DNA of 5,501 nucleotides from assembly GCA_900768725.1 (NCBI GenBank), contig CAAGDU010000072.1:1-5501 (forward strand). The letters run 5' to 3'. Below are positions 1 through 5,196 of this stretch, piece by piece; position 1 is the stretch's first letter, and the number at the start of each line of letters is the position of its first letter. This DNA comes from Bacteroidales bacterium (lineage in GTDB: Bacteria > Bacteroidota > Bacteroidia > Bacteroidales > Paludibacteraceae). The notes beneath the pieces are model-generated. The model did not search any database and was not told the DNA's origin. It was given only the letters and a program-made list of their open reading frames with translations. The position numbers and the translations under genes are program-made.

Positions 1-531
1 CCTTTCCGCGACATGTCCAACGGACTGGAGCATGTGGCGCTGGTGAAAGGCGAGTGGCAGGAGGGCGAGCCTATCCTCAGCCGCGTGCATTCGTCCTGTA
101 TGACGGGCGATGTGTTCGGCTCCATGCGCTGCGAGTGCGGCGAGCAGTTGCACCGCGCCATGCAGATGATTGACCAAGCGGGCAAGGGTATCATCGTCTA
201 TATGAACCAAGAGGGTAGGGGTATCGGACTGATGAACAAAATTCGCGCCTACAAACTGCAAGAGCAGGGCGACGACACCGTGGAGGCAAACGTCCATCTC
301 GGCTTCCGACCCGATGAGCGCGACTACGGCGTGGGCGCACAAATCCTGCGCGAGATGGGGGCTACCAGACTGCGACTCCTGACCAACAACCCCGTGAAAC
401 GGGTCGGGCTGGAGAGTTACGGAATAGAGATTGTGGAGAACCTGCCCATCGAGATACAGCCCAATCCCTACAACCTCCGATACATGCGCACAAAGAAAGA
501 AAAAATGCACCACGACTTGCATTTAGTGTGA
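1..531 (+). CDS. ribBA: RibBA, GTP cyclohydrolase II domain (C-terminal part; 5' end outside window)
   Basis: This is the C-terminal 176 residues of GTP cyclohydrolase II, which converts GTP to 2,5-diamino-6-ribosylamino-pyrimidinone 5'-phosphate, formate and pyrophosphate in the first step of riboflavin synthesis in the cytoplasm. The frame is open from base 1 (PFRD before the Met at 13), so the gene starts upstream. The zinc site is visible as C-x10-C-x-C (codons at 97, 130 and 136). The family motifs NQEGRGIGL and DERDYGVGAQIL (the second from 313), and the C-terminal LLTNNPVKRVGL, are all intact. I infer the bifunctional RibBA form from close resemblance to remembered Bacteroides RibBA C-termini such as SNGLEHVAL and RTKKE; the RibB half is not in view. 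A monofunctional RibA is possible but less likely. The C-terminus looks complete, ending at a TGA. Confidence 0.93.
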   Translation, partial: PFRDMSNGLEHVALVKGEWQEGEPILSRVHSSCMTGDVFGSMRCECGEQLHRAMQMIDQAGKGIIVYMNQEGRGIGLMNKIRAYKLQEQGDDTVEANVHLGFRPDERDYGVGAQILREMGATRLRLLTNNPVKRVGLESYGIEIVENLPIEIQPNPYNLRYMRTKKEKMHHDLHLV

Positions 532-549
532 TTGGCACGGATTTTGTGA

Positions 550-557
550 TATATTTG
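550..557 (+). promoter_or_regulatory. candidate -7 element TATATTTG before the secreted-protein gene
   Basis: TATATTTG matches the Bacteroidetes -7 consensus TAnnTTTG and lies about 90 bases before the ATG at 648. No clean TTTG -33 element sits at the expected distance; the nearest T-rich stretch, TTTAG at 522-526, is several bases too far upstream. If used, transcription would start near 563 and the leader would contain the 37-base tandem repeat. Read-through from ribBA is the alternative. Confidence 0.35.
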
Positions 558-572
558 TCAATTATTAAAACA

Positions 573-646
573 GAGCGAAGCGAAGTTCCCGACACGCAGT
601 TTGCAACACGGAGCGAAGCGGAGTTCCCCAACACGAAGTTTAACAC
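573..646 (+). repeat. imperfect 37-base tandem repeat in the leader
   Basis: Two copies lie head to tail: 573-609 and 611-646. Both begin GAGCGAAGCG, continue with (A/G)AGTTCCC, carry an ACACG-(c/a)-AGTTT block and end in AACAC. The second copy ends one base before the ATG at 648. The repeat is GC-rich, unlike the AT-rich 541-570 segment in front of it. It could be a leader RNA element or a remnant of a dispersed intergenic repeat; no function can be assigned from sequence. Confidence 0.8.
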
Positions 647-647
647 T

Positions 648-2090
648 ATGAAACGTCTATTGTCTTTGATTCTTACGGCAATGCTGATGACGACTTTTGC
701 CGTACACGCCGACGAGACGATTACCGTCACGGCGAACAGTGCTGACATCTCAGAGGGGCTTGACCTGAAGATAGTAGCGAAACTTTTCGCACAAGCCAAA
801 AACTTGGAGGAGTTTGAGTCCCTGCTCAACAACCCCGACTCGGCGTTCTGCAACCTCGACCTGAACGGCGACGGCGAGATTGACTATATCCGCGTGGTGG
901 AAGTGGGAGAAGGCAAGAAACGCCTTGTCGTCTTGCAGGCTATCTTGGCGAAAGACATCTACCAAGATGTGGCGTCTATATATATTGAGAAGGACGAGGC
1001 GGACAAAGTAACCGTCCAAATCGTCGGGGACGAGTATATCTACGGCCCCAACTACATCATCGAACCCGTGTATATCTACCAGCCCGTCATCTACGACTGG
1101 TTCTGGGGTCCCTATTGGTACGCCTACACCTCGCCTTGGTATTGGGGCTACTACCCCTCTTGGTGGTATGCACACAGCGTCTGGGCGTATGATTACTATT
1201 GGCACCACTGCTATGCCTACCATCACCACCACAGCCACTGCTGCAGTTTCCGCCCGGGGCGCGAACCCAGACCGGCGATGGGCAGCATGAGACAGACGGT
1301 GTCCCGCCGAGATTATGCTGCGGCTAATCCCCAACGCTCTTTTTCGCAACGTAACCCCTCCATGCGCAACGCAAGCGACATGCGCTCCACGCGCAATGCC
1401 ACGCTCGCAGCATCGAACAGAACGCCCCAAGGCACCACATCCGCCCGAGCACCGCAGGGAACAACCTCACAGCGCGTAGCAGGCAACACCAACGCCTCCA
1501 CTTCGCAGCGCGTAACGAGCGCCGCAACGACTTCGCAGAGGACGGCAACCGCAACTACGAGCAACCGCACTTTCGGCAGTCAGAACACCGCCGTAGCACG
1601 TGCCGCGCAGACCTCTACGCGTACCAACACCGCTGCCACTGTGGGAGCAACCTCCACGCGCACCGCGGCAACCTCGGCTTCAACCTCTCGTACAAGTGTC
1701 ACCTCGGCAACCACTACCCGCCCGTCTTCTGCAACGACCACGCGGACAACGACGACTACCACTACCCGCACCTCTACGGCAACGCCTGCACGCACTTCGA
1801 GTAGCACGACCCGCACTTCGAGCAGTACCCCCGCGAGAACCTCAAGCAGCACGACCACGACTACCCGCACAAGCAGCAGTAGCACCCGCACCACAAGCAG
1901 TAGTAGCACCACGCGTACCTCTACCCCCTCATCGTCAACCACCCGCACTTCGGGCAGTTATGGCGGCAGCAGTACCCGCACCTCGGGCACATACAGCGGT
2001 GGAGGCGGTGGCAGCACTCGCACCTCGGGTAGTTACGGTGGTGGCGGCAGCACTCGCACTCCTTCTTCCGGCGGCAGCACCCGCCGATAA
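648..2090 (+). CDS. secreted protein with Trp/Tyr belt, His/Cys cluster and long Arg/Ser/Thr tail; function unknown
   Basis: The protein has 480 residues and I cannot name its function. Residues 1-21 form a clear signal peptide (MKRL, hydrophobic core, VHA/DE cleavage), which fixes the start at 648. An open GTG start at 528 would bury this signal and is rejected. Residues 22-128 form an acidic domain with one calcium-loop-like stretch, DLNGDGEIDYIR (D71, N73, D75, D79), but R82 replaces the usual EF-hand glutamate. Residues 129-185 are packed with Tyr and nine Trp. Residues 186-199 hold seven His and three Cys. From 245 to 480 the tail is Ser/Thr/Arg/Gly-rich, with TRTSS and STRTSGSYGG repeats and no Asp, Glu, Lys or Cys. 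The N-domain resembles conserved hypothetical Bacteroidales envelope proteins remembered by pattern only. D64-S65-A66 fits the Bacteroidetes O-glycosylation motif. The likely location is periplasm or outer surface. The next gene starts 35 bases downstream and may be co-transcribed. Confidence 0.85.
   Translation: MKRLLSLILTAMLMTTFAVHADETITVTANSADISEGLDLKIVAKLFAQAKNLEEFESLLNNPDSAFCNLDLNGDGEIDYIRVVEVGEGKKRLVVLQAILAKDIYQDVASIYIEKDEADKVTVQIVGDEYIYGPNYIIEPVYIYQPVIYDWFWGPYWYAYTSPWYWGYYPSWWYAHSVWAYDYYWHHCYAYHHHHSHCCSFRPGREPRPAMGSMRQTVSRRDYAAANPQRSFSQRNPSMRNASDMRSTRNATLAASNRTPQGTTSARAPQGTTSQRVAGNTNASTSQRVTSAATTSQRTATATTSNRTFGSQNTAVARAAQTSTRTNTAATVGATSTRTAATSASTSRTSVTSATTTRPSSATTTRTTTTTTTRTSTATPARTSSSTTRTSSSTPARTSSSTTTTTRTSSSSTRTTSSSSTTRTSTPSSSTTRTSGSYGGSSTRTSGTYSGGGGGSTRTSGSYGGGGSTRTPSSGGSTRR
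1680..2087 (+). repeat. low-complexity coding repeats (TRTSSS / STRTSGSYGGG units)
   Basis: These bases encode residues 345-480 of the secreted protein. The first part iterates units such as TTRTSSS and TPARTSS. From about 1938 it changes to STRTSG(S/T)Y followed by Gly runs, repeated three times, and ends GGSTRR. The DNA units (ACCCGCACTTCGAG-like, then GGCGGCAGCACTCGCAC-like) are similar but not identical, so slippage or recombination between units is plausible. The antisense frame through this segment is a valine/leucine-rich shadow, not a gene. Confidence 0.8.
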
Positions 2091-2123
2091 TGGTCAAATT
2101 GTCAATTGTCAAATTGTCAAATA
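2084..2123 (+). repeat. octamer array GTCAAATT, four units, at a gene junction
   Basis: The units are GTCAAATT (2093), GTCAATT (2101, one base short), GTCAAATT (2108) and GTCAAATA (2116). The preceding CCGATAATG covers the stop codon of the secreted-protein gene. The 16 bases CCGATAATGGTCAAAT (2084-2099) recur exactly at 5350-5365, so this is one member of a repeat family rather than a local duplication. The array sits between stop (2088-2090) and the chosen start (2126) of the next gene. Confidence 0.85.
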
Positions 2124-2125
2124 AT

Positions 2126-2740
2126 ATGCGTGTCCTCCTATTAAACGGTTCCCCGCACGAGCACGGCAACACTGCCATTGCTCTGCAAGAAATAGCCAAC
2201 ACCCTTCTTTCGGAGGGTGTTGACGCAGTTACTATCCACCTCGGCAACCAACCCACGCGCGGCTGTATCGCTTGCGGAGCCTGCAAGACCCAGGGGCGCT
2301 GTTGCTTCTCCGACACCCTGTACGATACCATCCGCCAAACCTTGGAGGAGGGCATTGACGGTATCGTGGTGGGCTCGCCGGTCTATTACGCAGGTCCCAA
2401 CGGCTCGCTCTGCGCCCTGCTGGACAGGGTCTTCCAGTCTTGCGCGCCGCTCCTTGCCTACAAGCCCGCAGCCTCCGTTGCCGTCTGTCGACGCGGTGGC
2501 GCAAGCGCTACATTCGACCGACTGAATAAGTACTTCACTATCAACAACATGCCCGTTGTTCCCTCCCAGTATTGGAACAGCGTCCACGGCGGCGCGCAAG
2601 GCGAAGCCGAGCAGGATTTGGAGGGCTTGCAGACCATGCGCACCCTTGCTCGCAACATGGCGTGGATGCTTCGCGCGCTCGCCACGCAGCCCCATCCCGA
2701 ACCCGAGCAACCACGCCAACGCACCAGTTTCATCCGTTAA
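2126..2740 (+). CDS. flavodoxin-fold NAD(P)H-dependent oxidoreductase / iron-sulfur-type flavoprotein
   Basis: A cytoplasmic FMN-binding protein of 204 residues from the NADPH-dependent FMN reductase / flavodoxin superfamily; its substrate is unknown. A beta strand MRVLLLNGSP leads into the FMN phosphate loop GSPHEHGNTA (residues 8-17). The second flavin loop is GSPVYY (83-88), followed by AGPNGSL. Between them lie C47, C50, C53, C59 and C60 (C-x2-C-x2-C-x5-C-C), a spacing that could hold an Fe-S cluster or redox-active thiols. The C-terminus RTSFIR matches the TNFIR-like end I remember for Bacteroidales relatives. The start at 2126 puts Met directly before the first strand. An ATG at 2090, overlapping the preceding TAA, would add 12 residues encoded by the octamer repeats and is less likely. 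The gene probably shares a transcript with 648-2090 and ends before a strong terminator. Confidence 0.88.
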   Translation: MRVLLLNGSPHEHGNTAIALQEIANTLLSEGVDAVTIHLGNQPTRGCIACGACKTQGRCCFSDTLYDTIRQTLEEGIDGIVVGSPVYYAGPNGSLCALLDRVFQSCAPLLAYKPAASVAVCRRGGASATFDRLNKYFTINNMPVVPSQYWNSVHGGAQGEAEQDLEGLQTMRTLARNMAWMLRALATQPHPEPEQPRQRTSFIR

Positions 2741-2804
2741 TGAAATTCTATTTTCTATTGAAATTATGAAAATCTTTTTTTAGAAACTCCTCCGCTCACT
2801 AACT

Positions 2805-2845
2805 AAGAGGCTGCCTAACTTAACTTGTTAGACAGCCTCTTTTTT
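2805..2845 (+). terminator. intrinsic terminator after the flavoprotein gene
   Basis: The stem AAGAGGCTGCCTAAC (2805-2819) pairs with GTTAGACAGCCTCTT (2827-2841), 14 of 15 positions matched, around the loop TTAACTT, and is followed by a T run to 2845. It lies 65 bases after the stop at 2740. Read on the minus strand, the same stem is not followed by a T run, so it would be a poorer terminator for the converging cdsA transcript. Confidence 0.9.
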
Positions 2846-2893
2846 GTGTGAGCCGAGATATGATACCATCGTTTACTAATAGGCACTCCGTTG

Positions 2894-3742
2894 TTACAAC
2901 ATCAGTATCCAAAGGAAGAAGATGATGGCGGGGGTGGCGAGGAGGATGGAGTCGAAGCGGTCAAGCACACCGCCGTGTCCGGGCATGAACTTACCCGAGT
3001 CCTTCACGCCGATGGTGCGCTTGAGAAGGCTCTCCATCAGGTCGCCCAGTGTGCCGAAGATGACCACTATCAGGCTGAAAATCATAGGGGAGACAAAGCG
3101 GCAGCCGCACAAGGCAGGCAGGGCGTTGAACCAACCGAAGCAGGTCAGCAGGCAGCCGGCGGCAACGGCTACTATGGCACCGCCGATGAGCCCTTCCCAC
3201 GACTTGTTGGGACTCACGCGCGGGAACATCTTGTGGTTGCCTCCCTTGCGCTTGCTCAGCAGTGAGCCCACGCAATAGGCTCCGCTGTCGTTGAGCCAAA
3301 TCAAGACAAAGAGTGCGAGCAGGAGCCACGGACTGAGCATCATCACGCCGTTCATCAGGGCAAACGGCAGGGCAATCATCACCTGACTGAGCAGGAAATC
3401 CCCCCAGTTCTTGACAGGGTCGGGTGCCTTGCGAAACAACTCGGAGATAAGCGTTGTGCCCACCGTGAGGACGTAGAGCGCGAGCAGTACGGGCATGAGC
3501 CACGGGATATTCCATTCGCCGAAAGCCACCCACCAAGCCATGGCGAACAGCAATGCCGTTGCCGTCATAGAGGCGATTCGCAAGAAACAGTCTGCGCTGC
3601 GCAGGTGCATATACTCCCGCGCTGCGAGCATAGACACCACGAGAAAGAGCATGCCGAAGAAGAGCGGGTGCAACAAAATACCGGCGATGACAAGCGCCAC
3701 ATAGACGACTCCGGAAAGGGTGCGTTGAATGAGATTATTCAT
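2894..3742 (-). CDS. cdsA: phosphatidate cytidylyltransferase (CDP-diacylglycerol synthase)
   Basis: CdsA is an inner-membrane enzyme that condenses CTP with phosphatidic acid to give CDP-diacylglycerol and pyrophosphate, the precursor of membrane phospholipids. The 282 residues match the family's usual length. The hallmark signature is complete at residues 238-264: S-x2-K-R-x4-K-D (K241, R242, K247, D248), then PGHGG (254-258) and DRFD (261-264). The upstream family motifs NDSGAY (151-156) and SPNKSWEG (177-184) are also present. Several hydrophobic membrane segments are evident, for example residues 10-40, 60-72, 81-98, 120-150, 185-203 and 266-282. The start ATG (complement of 3740-3742) is preceded on the mRNA by an A-rich leader with no Shine-Dalgarno site. 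Transcription comes from the divergent promoter at 3770-3805, giving a leader of about 25 bases. The gene converges with 2126-2740. Confidence 0.97.
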   Translation of the reverse strand: MNNLIQRTLSGVVYVALVIAGILLHPLFFGMLFLVVSMLAAREYMHLRSADCFLRIASMTATALLFAMAWWVAFGEWNIPWLMPVLLALYVLTVGTTLISELFRKAPDPVKNWGDFLLSQVMIALPFALMNGVMMLSPWLLLALFVLIWLNDSGAYCVGSLLSKRKGGNHKMFPRVSPNKSWEGLIGGAIVAVAAGCLLTCFGWFNALPALCGCRFVSPMIFSLIVVIFGTLGDLMESLLKRTIGVKDSGKFMPGHGGVLDRFDSILLATPAIIFFLWILML

Positions 3743-3759
3743 TTTTTTTTCTATTTTTA
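3743..3759 (-). promoter_or_regulatory. A-rich translation leader of cdsA
   Basis: The mRNA-sense bases just before the cdsA ATG are almost all A (eight A directly before the ATG, then five more after a short TAG). No purine Shine-Dalgarno motif is present. This agrees with the A-rich upstream regions and rare SD use known in Bacteroidetes, and supports the chosen start. The homopolymer could also vary in length. Confidence 0.5.
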
Positions 3760-3769
3760 CTTGAATTTA

Positions 3770-3805
3770 TTTGCAAAGGTACGAAAAATGTAGTATCTTT
3801 GCAAA
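3770..3805. promoter_or_regulatory. palindromic bidirectional Bacteroidetes promoter
   Basis: Plus strand: TTTG at 3770-3773 (-33), a 20-base spacer, then TATCTTTG at 3794-3801 (-7, consensus TAnnTTTG). Minus strand: TTTG is the complement of 3802-3805, again a 20-base spacer, then TACCTTTG as the complement of 3774-3781. The two arms TTTGCAAAGGTAC (3770-3782) and GTATCTTTGCAAA (3793-3805) are inverted repeats matching at 12 of 13 positions, so each arm supplies the -33 element for one direction and the -7 for the other. Expected starts are near 3807 (+) for the acidic-protein gene and near 3768 (-) for cdsA. RNA polymerase could probably occupy only one direction at a time. Confidence 0.85.
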
Positions 3806-3852
3806 TTATTTGACGATTATTTTGATTTTTCACCTCAAATAGTGTTATTTAC

Positions 3853-4203
3853 ATGGCAAACGGAATGGAAATGAACCTCTTGGAGCCGGAAGAGCAGAAA
3901 GAGATTGCGTTTATTTGGAATTTGATTCCCGCAGAGGATAAGCAGGGAATCACGGAAGAAGATGTCCTGCTGGTGCTGGACGCGATGGACGATTTCTTGG
4001 AGGAAGTGGGACTGCTGCATGTGGTTGAGGAGACCGGCGAAGTGGAATACGAAGACGGCGAAGTGGACGAGACGGCGCAGATGGAGTATGTGGCACAAGC
4101 CGCCAAAGAGCAGCACAGCCCGCTGACGATGGTACAGATACAACTCATCATGGACGGCGAGTTCCAGTATGGGTTGCGAGAAGGGTGGTATGAGGAGGAT
4201 TGA
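3853..4203 (+). CDS. small, highly acidic protein of unknown function
   Basis: I do not recognise a named family, though small acidic proteins with a similar layout occur in Bacteroidales (memory only). The 116 residues contain 32 Asp/Glu against 4 Lys/Arg. There is no signal peptide or membrane segment, so a cytoplasmic location is inferred. Residues 12-25 and 34-56 look helical, the latter amphipathic (EEDVLLVLDAMDDFLEEVGL). They are followed by an acidic linker around GEVEYEDGEVDE (62-73) and a last predicted helix around 89-101. The start at 3853 is the first ATG after the promoter, about 46 bases from the expected transcription start, with no Shine-Dalgarno; Met5 and Met7 are alternatives. 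The protein could be an adaptor or bind a basic partner, but nothing in the sequence shows which. The downstream acyltransferase has no visible promoter and may be co-transcribed. The TGA overlaps the first GAATTAA repeat. Confidence 0.85.
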   Translation: MANGMEMNLLEPEEQKEIAFIWNLIPAEDKQGITEEDVLLVLDAMDDFLEEVGLLHVVEETGEVEYEDGEVDETAQMEYVAQAAKEQHSPLTMVQIQLIMDGEFQYGLREGWYEED

Positions 4204-4229
4204 ATTAAGAATTATGAATTAAGAATTAA
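4202..4229 (+). repeat. heptamer array GAATTAA x4
   Basis: Four exact-length 7-base units start at 4202, 4209, 4216 and 4223; the second reads GAATTAT. The array begins inside the TGA stop of the acidic-protein gene. It is the first of three different tandem arrays stacked before or within the acyltransferase 5' end. Confidence 0.9.
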
Positions 4230-4237
4230 GAGGGCGC

Positions 4238-5191
4238 ATGCTCTCTGATTATTCTGATTATTCGGAATACTCCGATAACTCCGATTACCTCTCAACCCTC
4301 AACCCTCAACCCTCAACTCTCAACCCAATCTTGGCAGGTTTTTTGAAGATACTCAGTAGGATACCGTTGCGGGGACTGTACGTCTTCGCCTCGGGGGTGC
4401 TGTACCCCGTGATGTACTATGTGGTGCGGTATCGGCGGGGTGTGGTGGAGAAGAACCTGCGGCGGTCTTTCCCCGACAAGACGGAGGCGGAGCGGCAGCA
4501 GATAGCCAAACGGTTCTATCGCTCGTTTGCCGATGTGATAGTGGAGATAGTGCACGGCTACACGGCTTCGGCAGAGGAGATGCGGCGGCGCGTGGTGTTC
4601 GAGAACGAGGAGCAGGTGAAACAACTGATAGCCGAACACGGGGCAATCATCGTGATGTTGGCGCACATGGGCAACTGGGAGTGGATGGCGGACTTTCACC
4701 AACATCTGGCACCCTCGGGCATGATGCAGGCGAACATCTATCGGCGGCTGAAGAACCGGCGTATGGATAGCCTGATGAACGATATCCGCAGCCAACGCGG
4801 CGGGGTGCTGATAGAGAAACAGCAGGTGCTTCGGCAGATGTTGACGCTGCGCAAGGAGGGGAAGAAGGTGCTCTACGGCTTTATCTGCGATCAGAAACCG
4901 CGCCCGCAGGTAACCCGCTGCTGGACGACGTTCCTGCACCAAGACACGGGTTTCCTCGATGGTAGCGAGGTGCTGGCGAAGAAGTTCGGCTACCCCGTGC
5001 TCTACCTGCACATCACCCGCCCCGAGCGCGGCTTCTACCGCACGCGCTTGGACCTGATAACCGACCGCCCCGCGCAGGAGCCGGAGAACGCCATCACGCT
5101 GCGCTACGCGGAGAGGCTGGAGCAGAATATCTTGGAGCAACCCGAGTTGTGGCTCTGGACACACAACCGATGGAAATGGGGGAGGAAATAG
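4238..5191 (+). CDS. LpxL/HtrB-type lysophospholipid (lipid A) acyltransferase
   Basis: This inner-membrane acyltransferase probably adds a secondary acyl chain to lipid A or a related lipid. The longest form has 317 residues (numbering below). A membrane anchor with the family's opening (LRGLYVFASGVLYPVMYYVVRYRR) spans about 43-67, followed by VVEKNLRRSFPD. The catalytic motif HMGNWE (H143-x4-E148) is the HX4(D/E) signature. Later family blocks are GFICDQKPRP (D218, Q219), the FLDGSEVLAKKFGYPVL region, and the C-terminal PELWLWTHNRWKW. The start is uncertain: the ATG at 4238 gives about 30 extra residues encoded entirely by the tandem arrays, whereas family members normally begin around residue 30. 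A TTG at 4331, giving 286 residues, would fit homologue length but lacks a visible Shine-Dalgarno. No own promoter is seen. The acyl donor and position on lipid A cannot be read from sequence. Confidence 0.92.
   Translation: MLSDYSDYSEYSDNSDYLSTLNPQPSTLNPILAGFLKILSRIPLRGLYVFASGVLYPVMYYVVRYRRGVVEKNLRRSFPDKTEAERQQIAKRFYRSFADVIVEIVHGYTASAEEMRRRVVFENEEQVKQLIAEHGAIIVMLAHMGNWEWMADFHQHLAPSGMMQANIYRRLKNRRMDSLMNDIRSQRGGVLIEKQQVLRQMLTLRKEGKKVLYGFICDQKPRPQVTRCWTTFLHQDTGFLDGSEVLAKKFGYPVLYLHITRPERGFYRTRLDLITDRPAQEPENAITLRYAERLEQNILEQPELWLWTHNRWKWGRK
4244..4288 (+). repeat. nonamer array TCnGAnnAn x5 (first copy)
   Basis: Five 9-base units: TCTGATTAT twice (4244, 4253), TCGGAATAC (4262), TCCGATAAC (4271) and TCCGATTAC (4280). 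If read from the ATG at 4238 they encode SDY-like triplets. The same nonamer type recurs in five copies at 5313-5357. Confidence 0.92.
4291..4325 (+). repeat. heptamer array CTCAACC x5
   Basis: Five 7-base units start at 4291, 4298, 4305, 4312 and 4319; the fourth reads CTCAACT. The array ends five bases before the in-frame TTG at 4331. Because 7 is not a multiple of 3, gain or loss of one unit would shift the frame of a protein started at 4238. Confidence 0.92.
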
Positions 5192-5196
5192 GACCC

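Noticed and set aside
528..647. GTG start at 528 adding 40 residues to the secreted protein
   Set aside because: It would place the clear signal peptide (MKRLLSLIL...VHA) internally; the added residues come from the 37-base repeat and a non-coding-looking AT-rich stretch.
1580..1948. Minus-strand frame rich in Val and Leu
   Set aside because: It is the complement of the Ser/Thr/Arg repeat codons of the secreted protein; its composition follows from them and no start context or domain is seen.
1600..2124. Plus-strand Pro/Arg/Ala-rich frame overlapping the secreted protein
   Set aside because: It is a frame-shifted reading of the same low-complexity codons with no independent start signal or domain.
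2090..2125. ATG at 2090 as start of the flavoprotein
   Set aside because: The 12 added residues are octamer-repeat translation, and the Met at 2126 begins the first beta strand exactly as in relatives. Kept only as a coupling hypothesis.
2805..2845. Inverted repeat of an insertion sequence
   Set aside because: The perfect-tip hairpin followed by a T run just after a stop codon is fully explained as an intrinsic terminator; no transposase is present.
4202..4325. CRISPR array
   Set aside because: The units are 7 or 9 bases and directly adjacent, with no unique spacers, and no cas gene is nearby.
4313..5164. Long minus-strand frame opposite the acyltransferase
   Set aside because: The plus strand has complete LpxL-family motifs; the antisense product is His/Leu/Arg-rich with no recognisable motif, typical of a GC-rich shadow frame.
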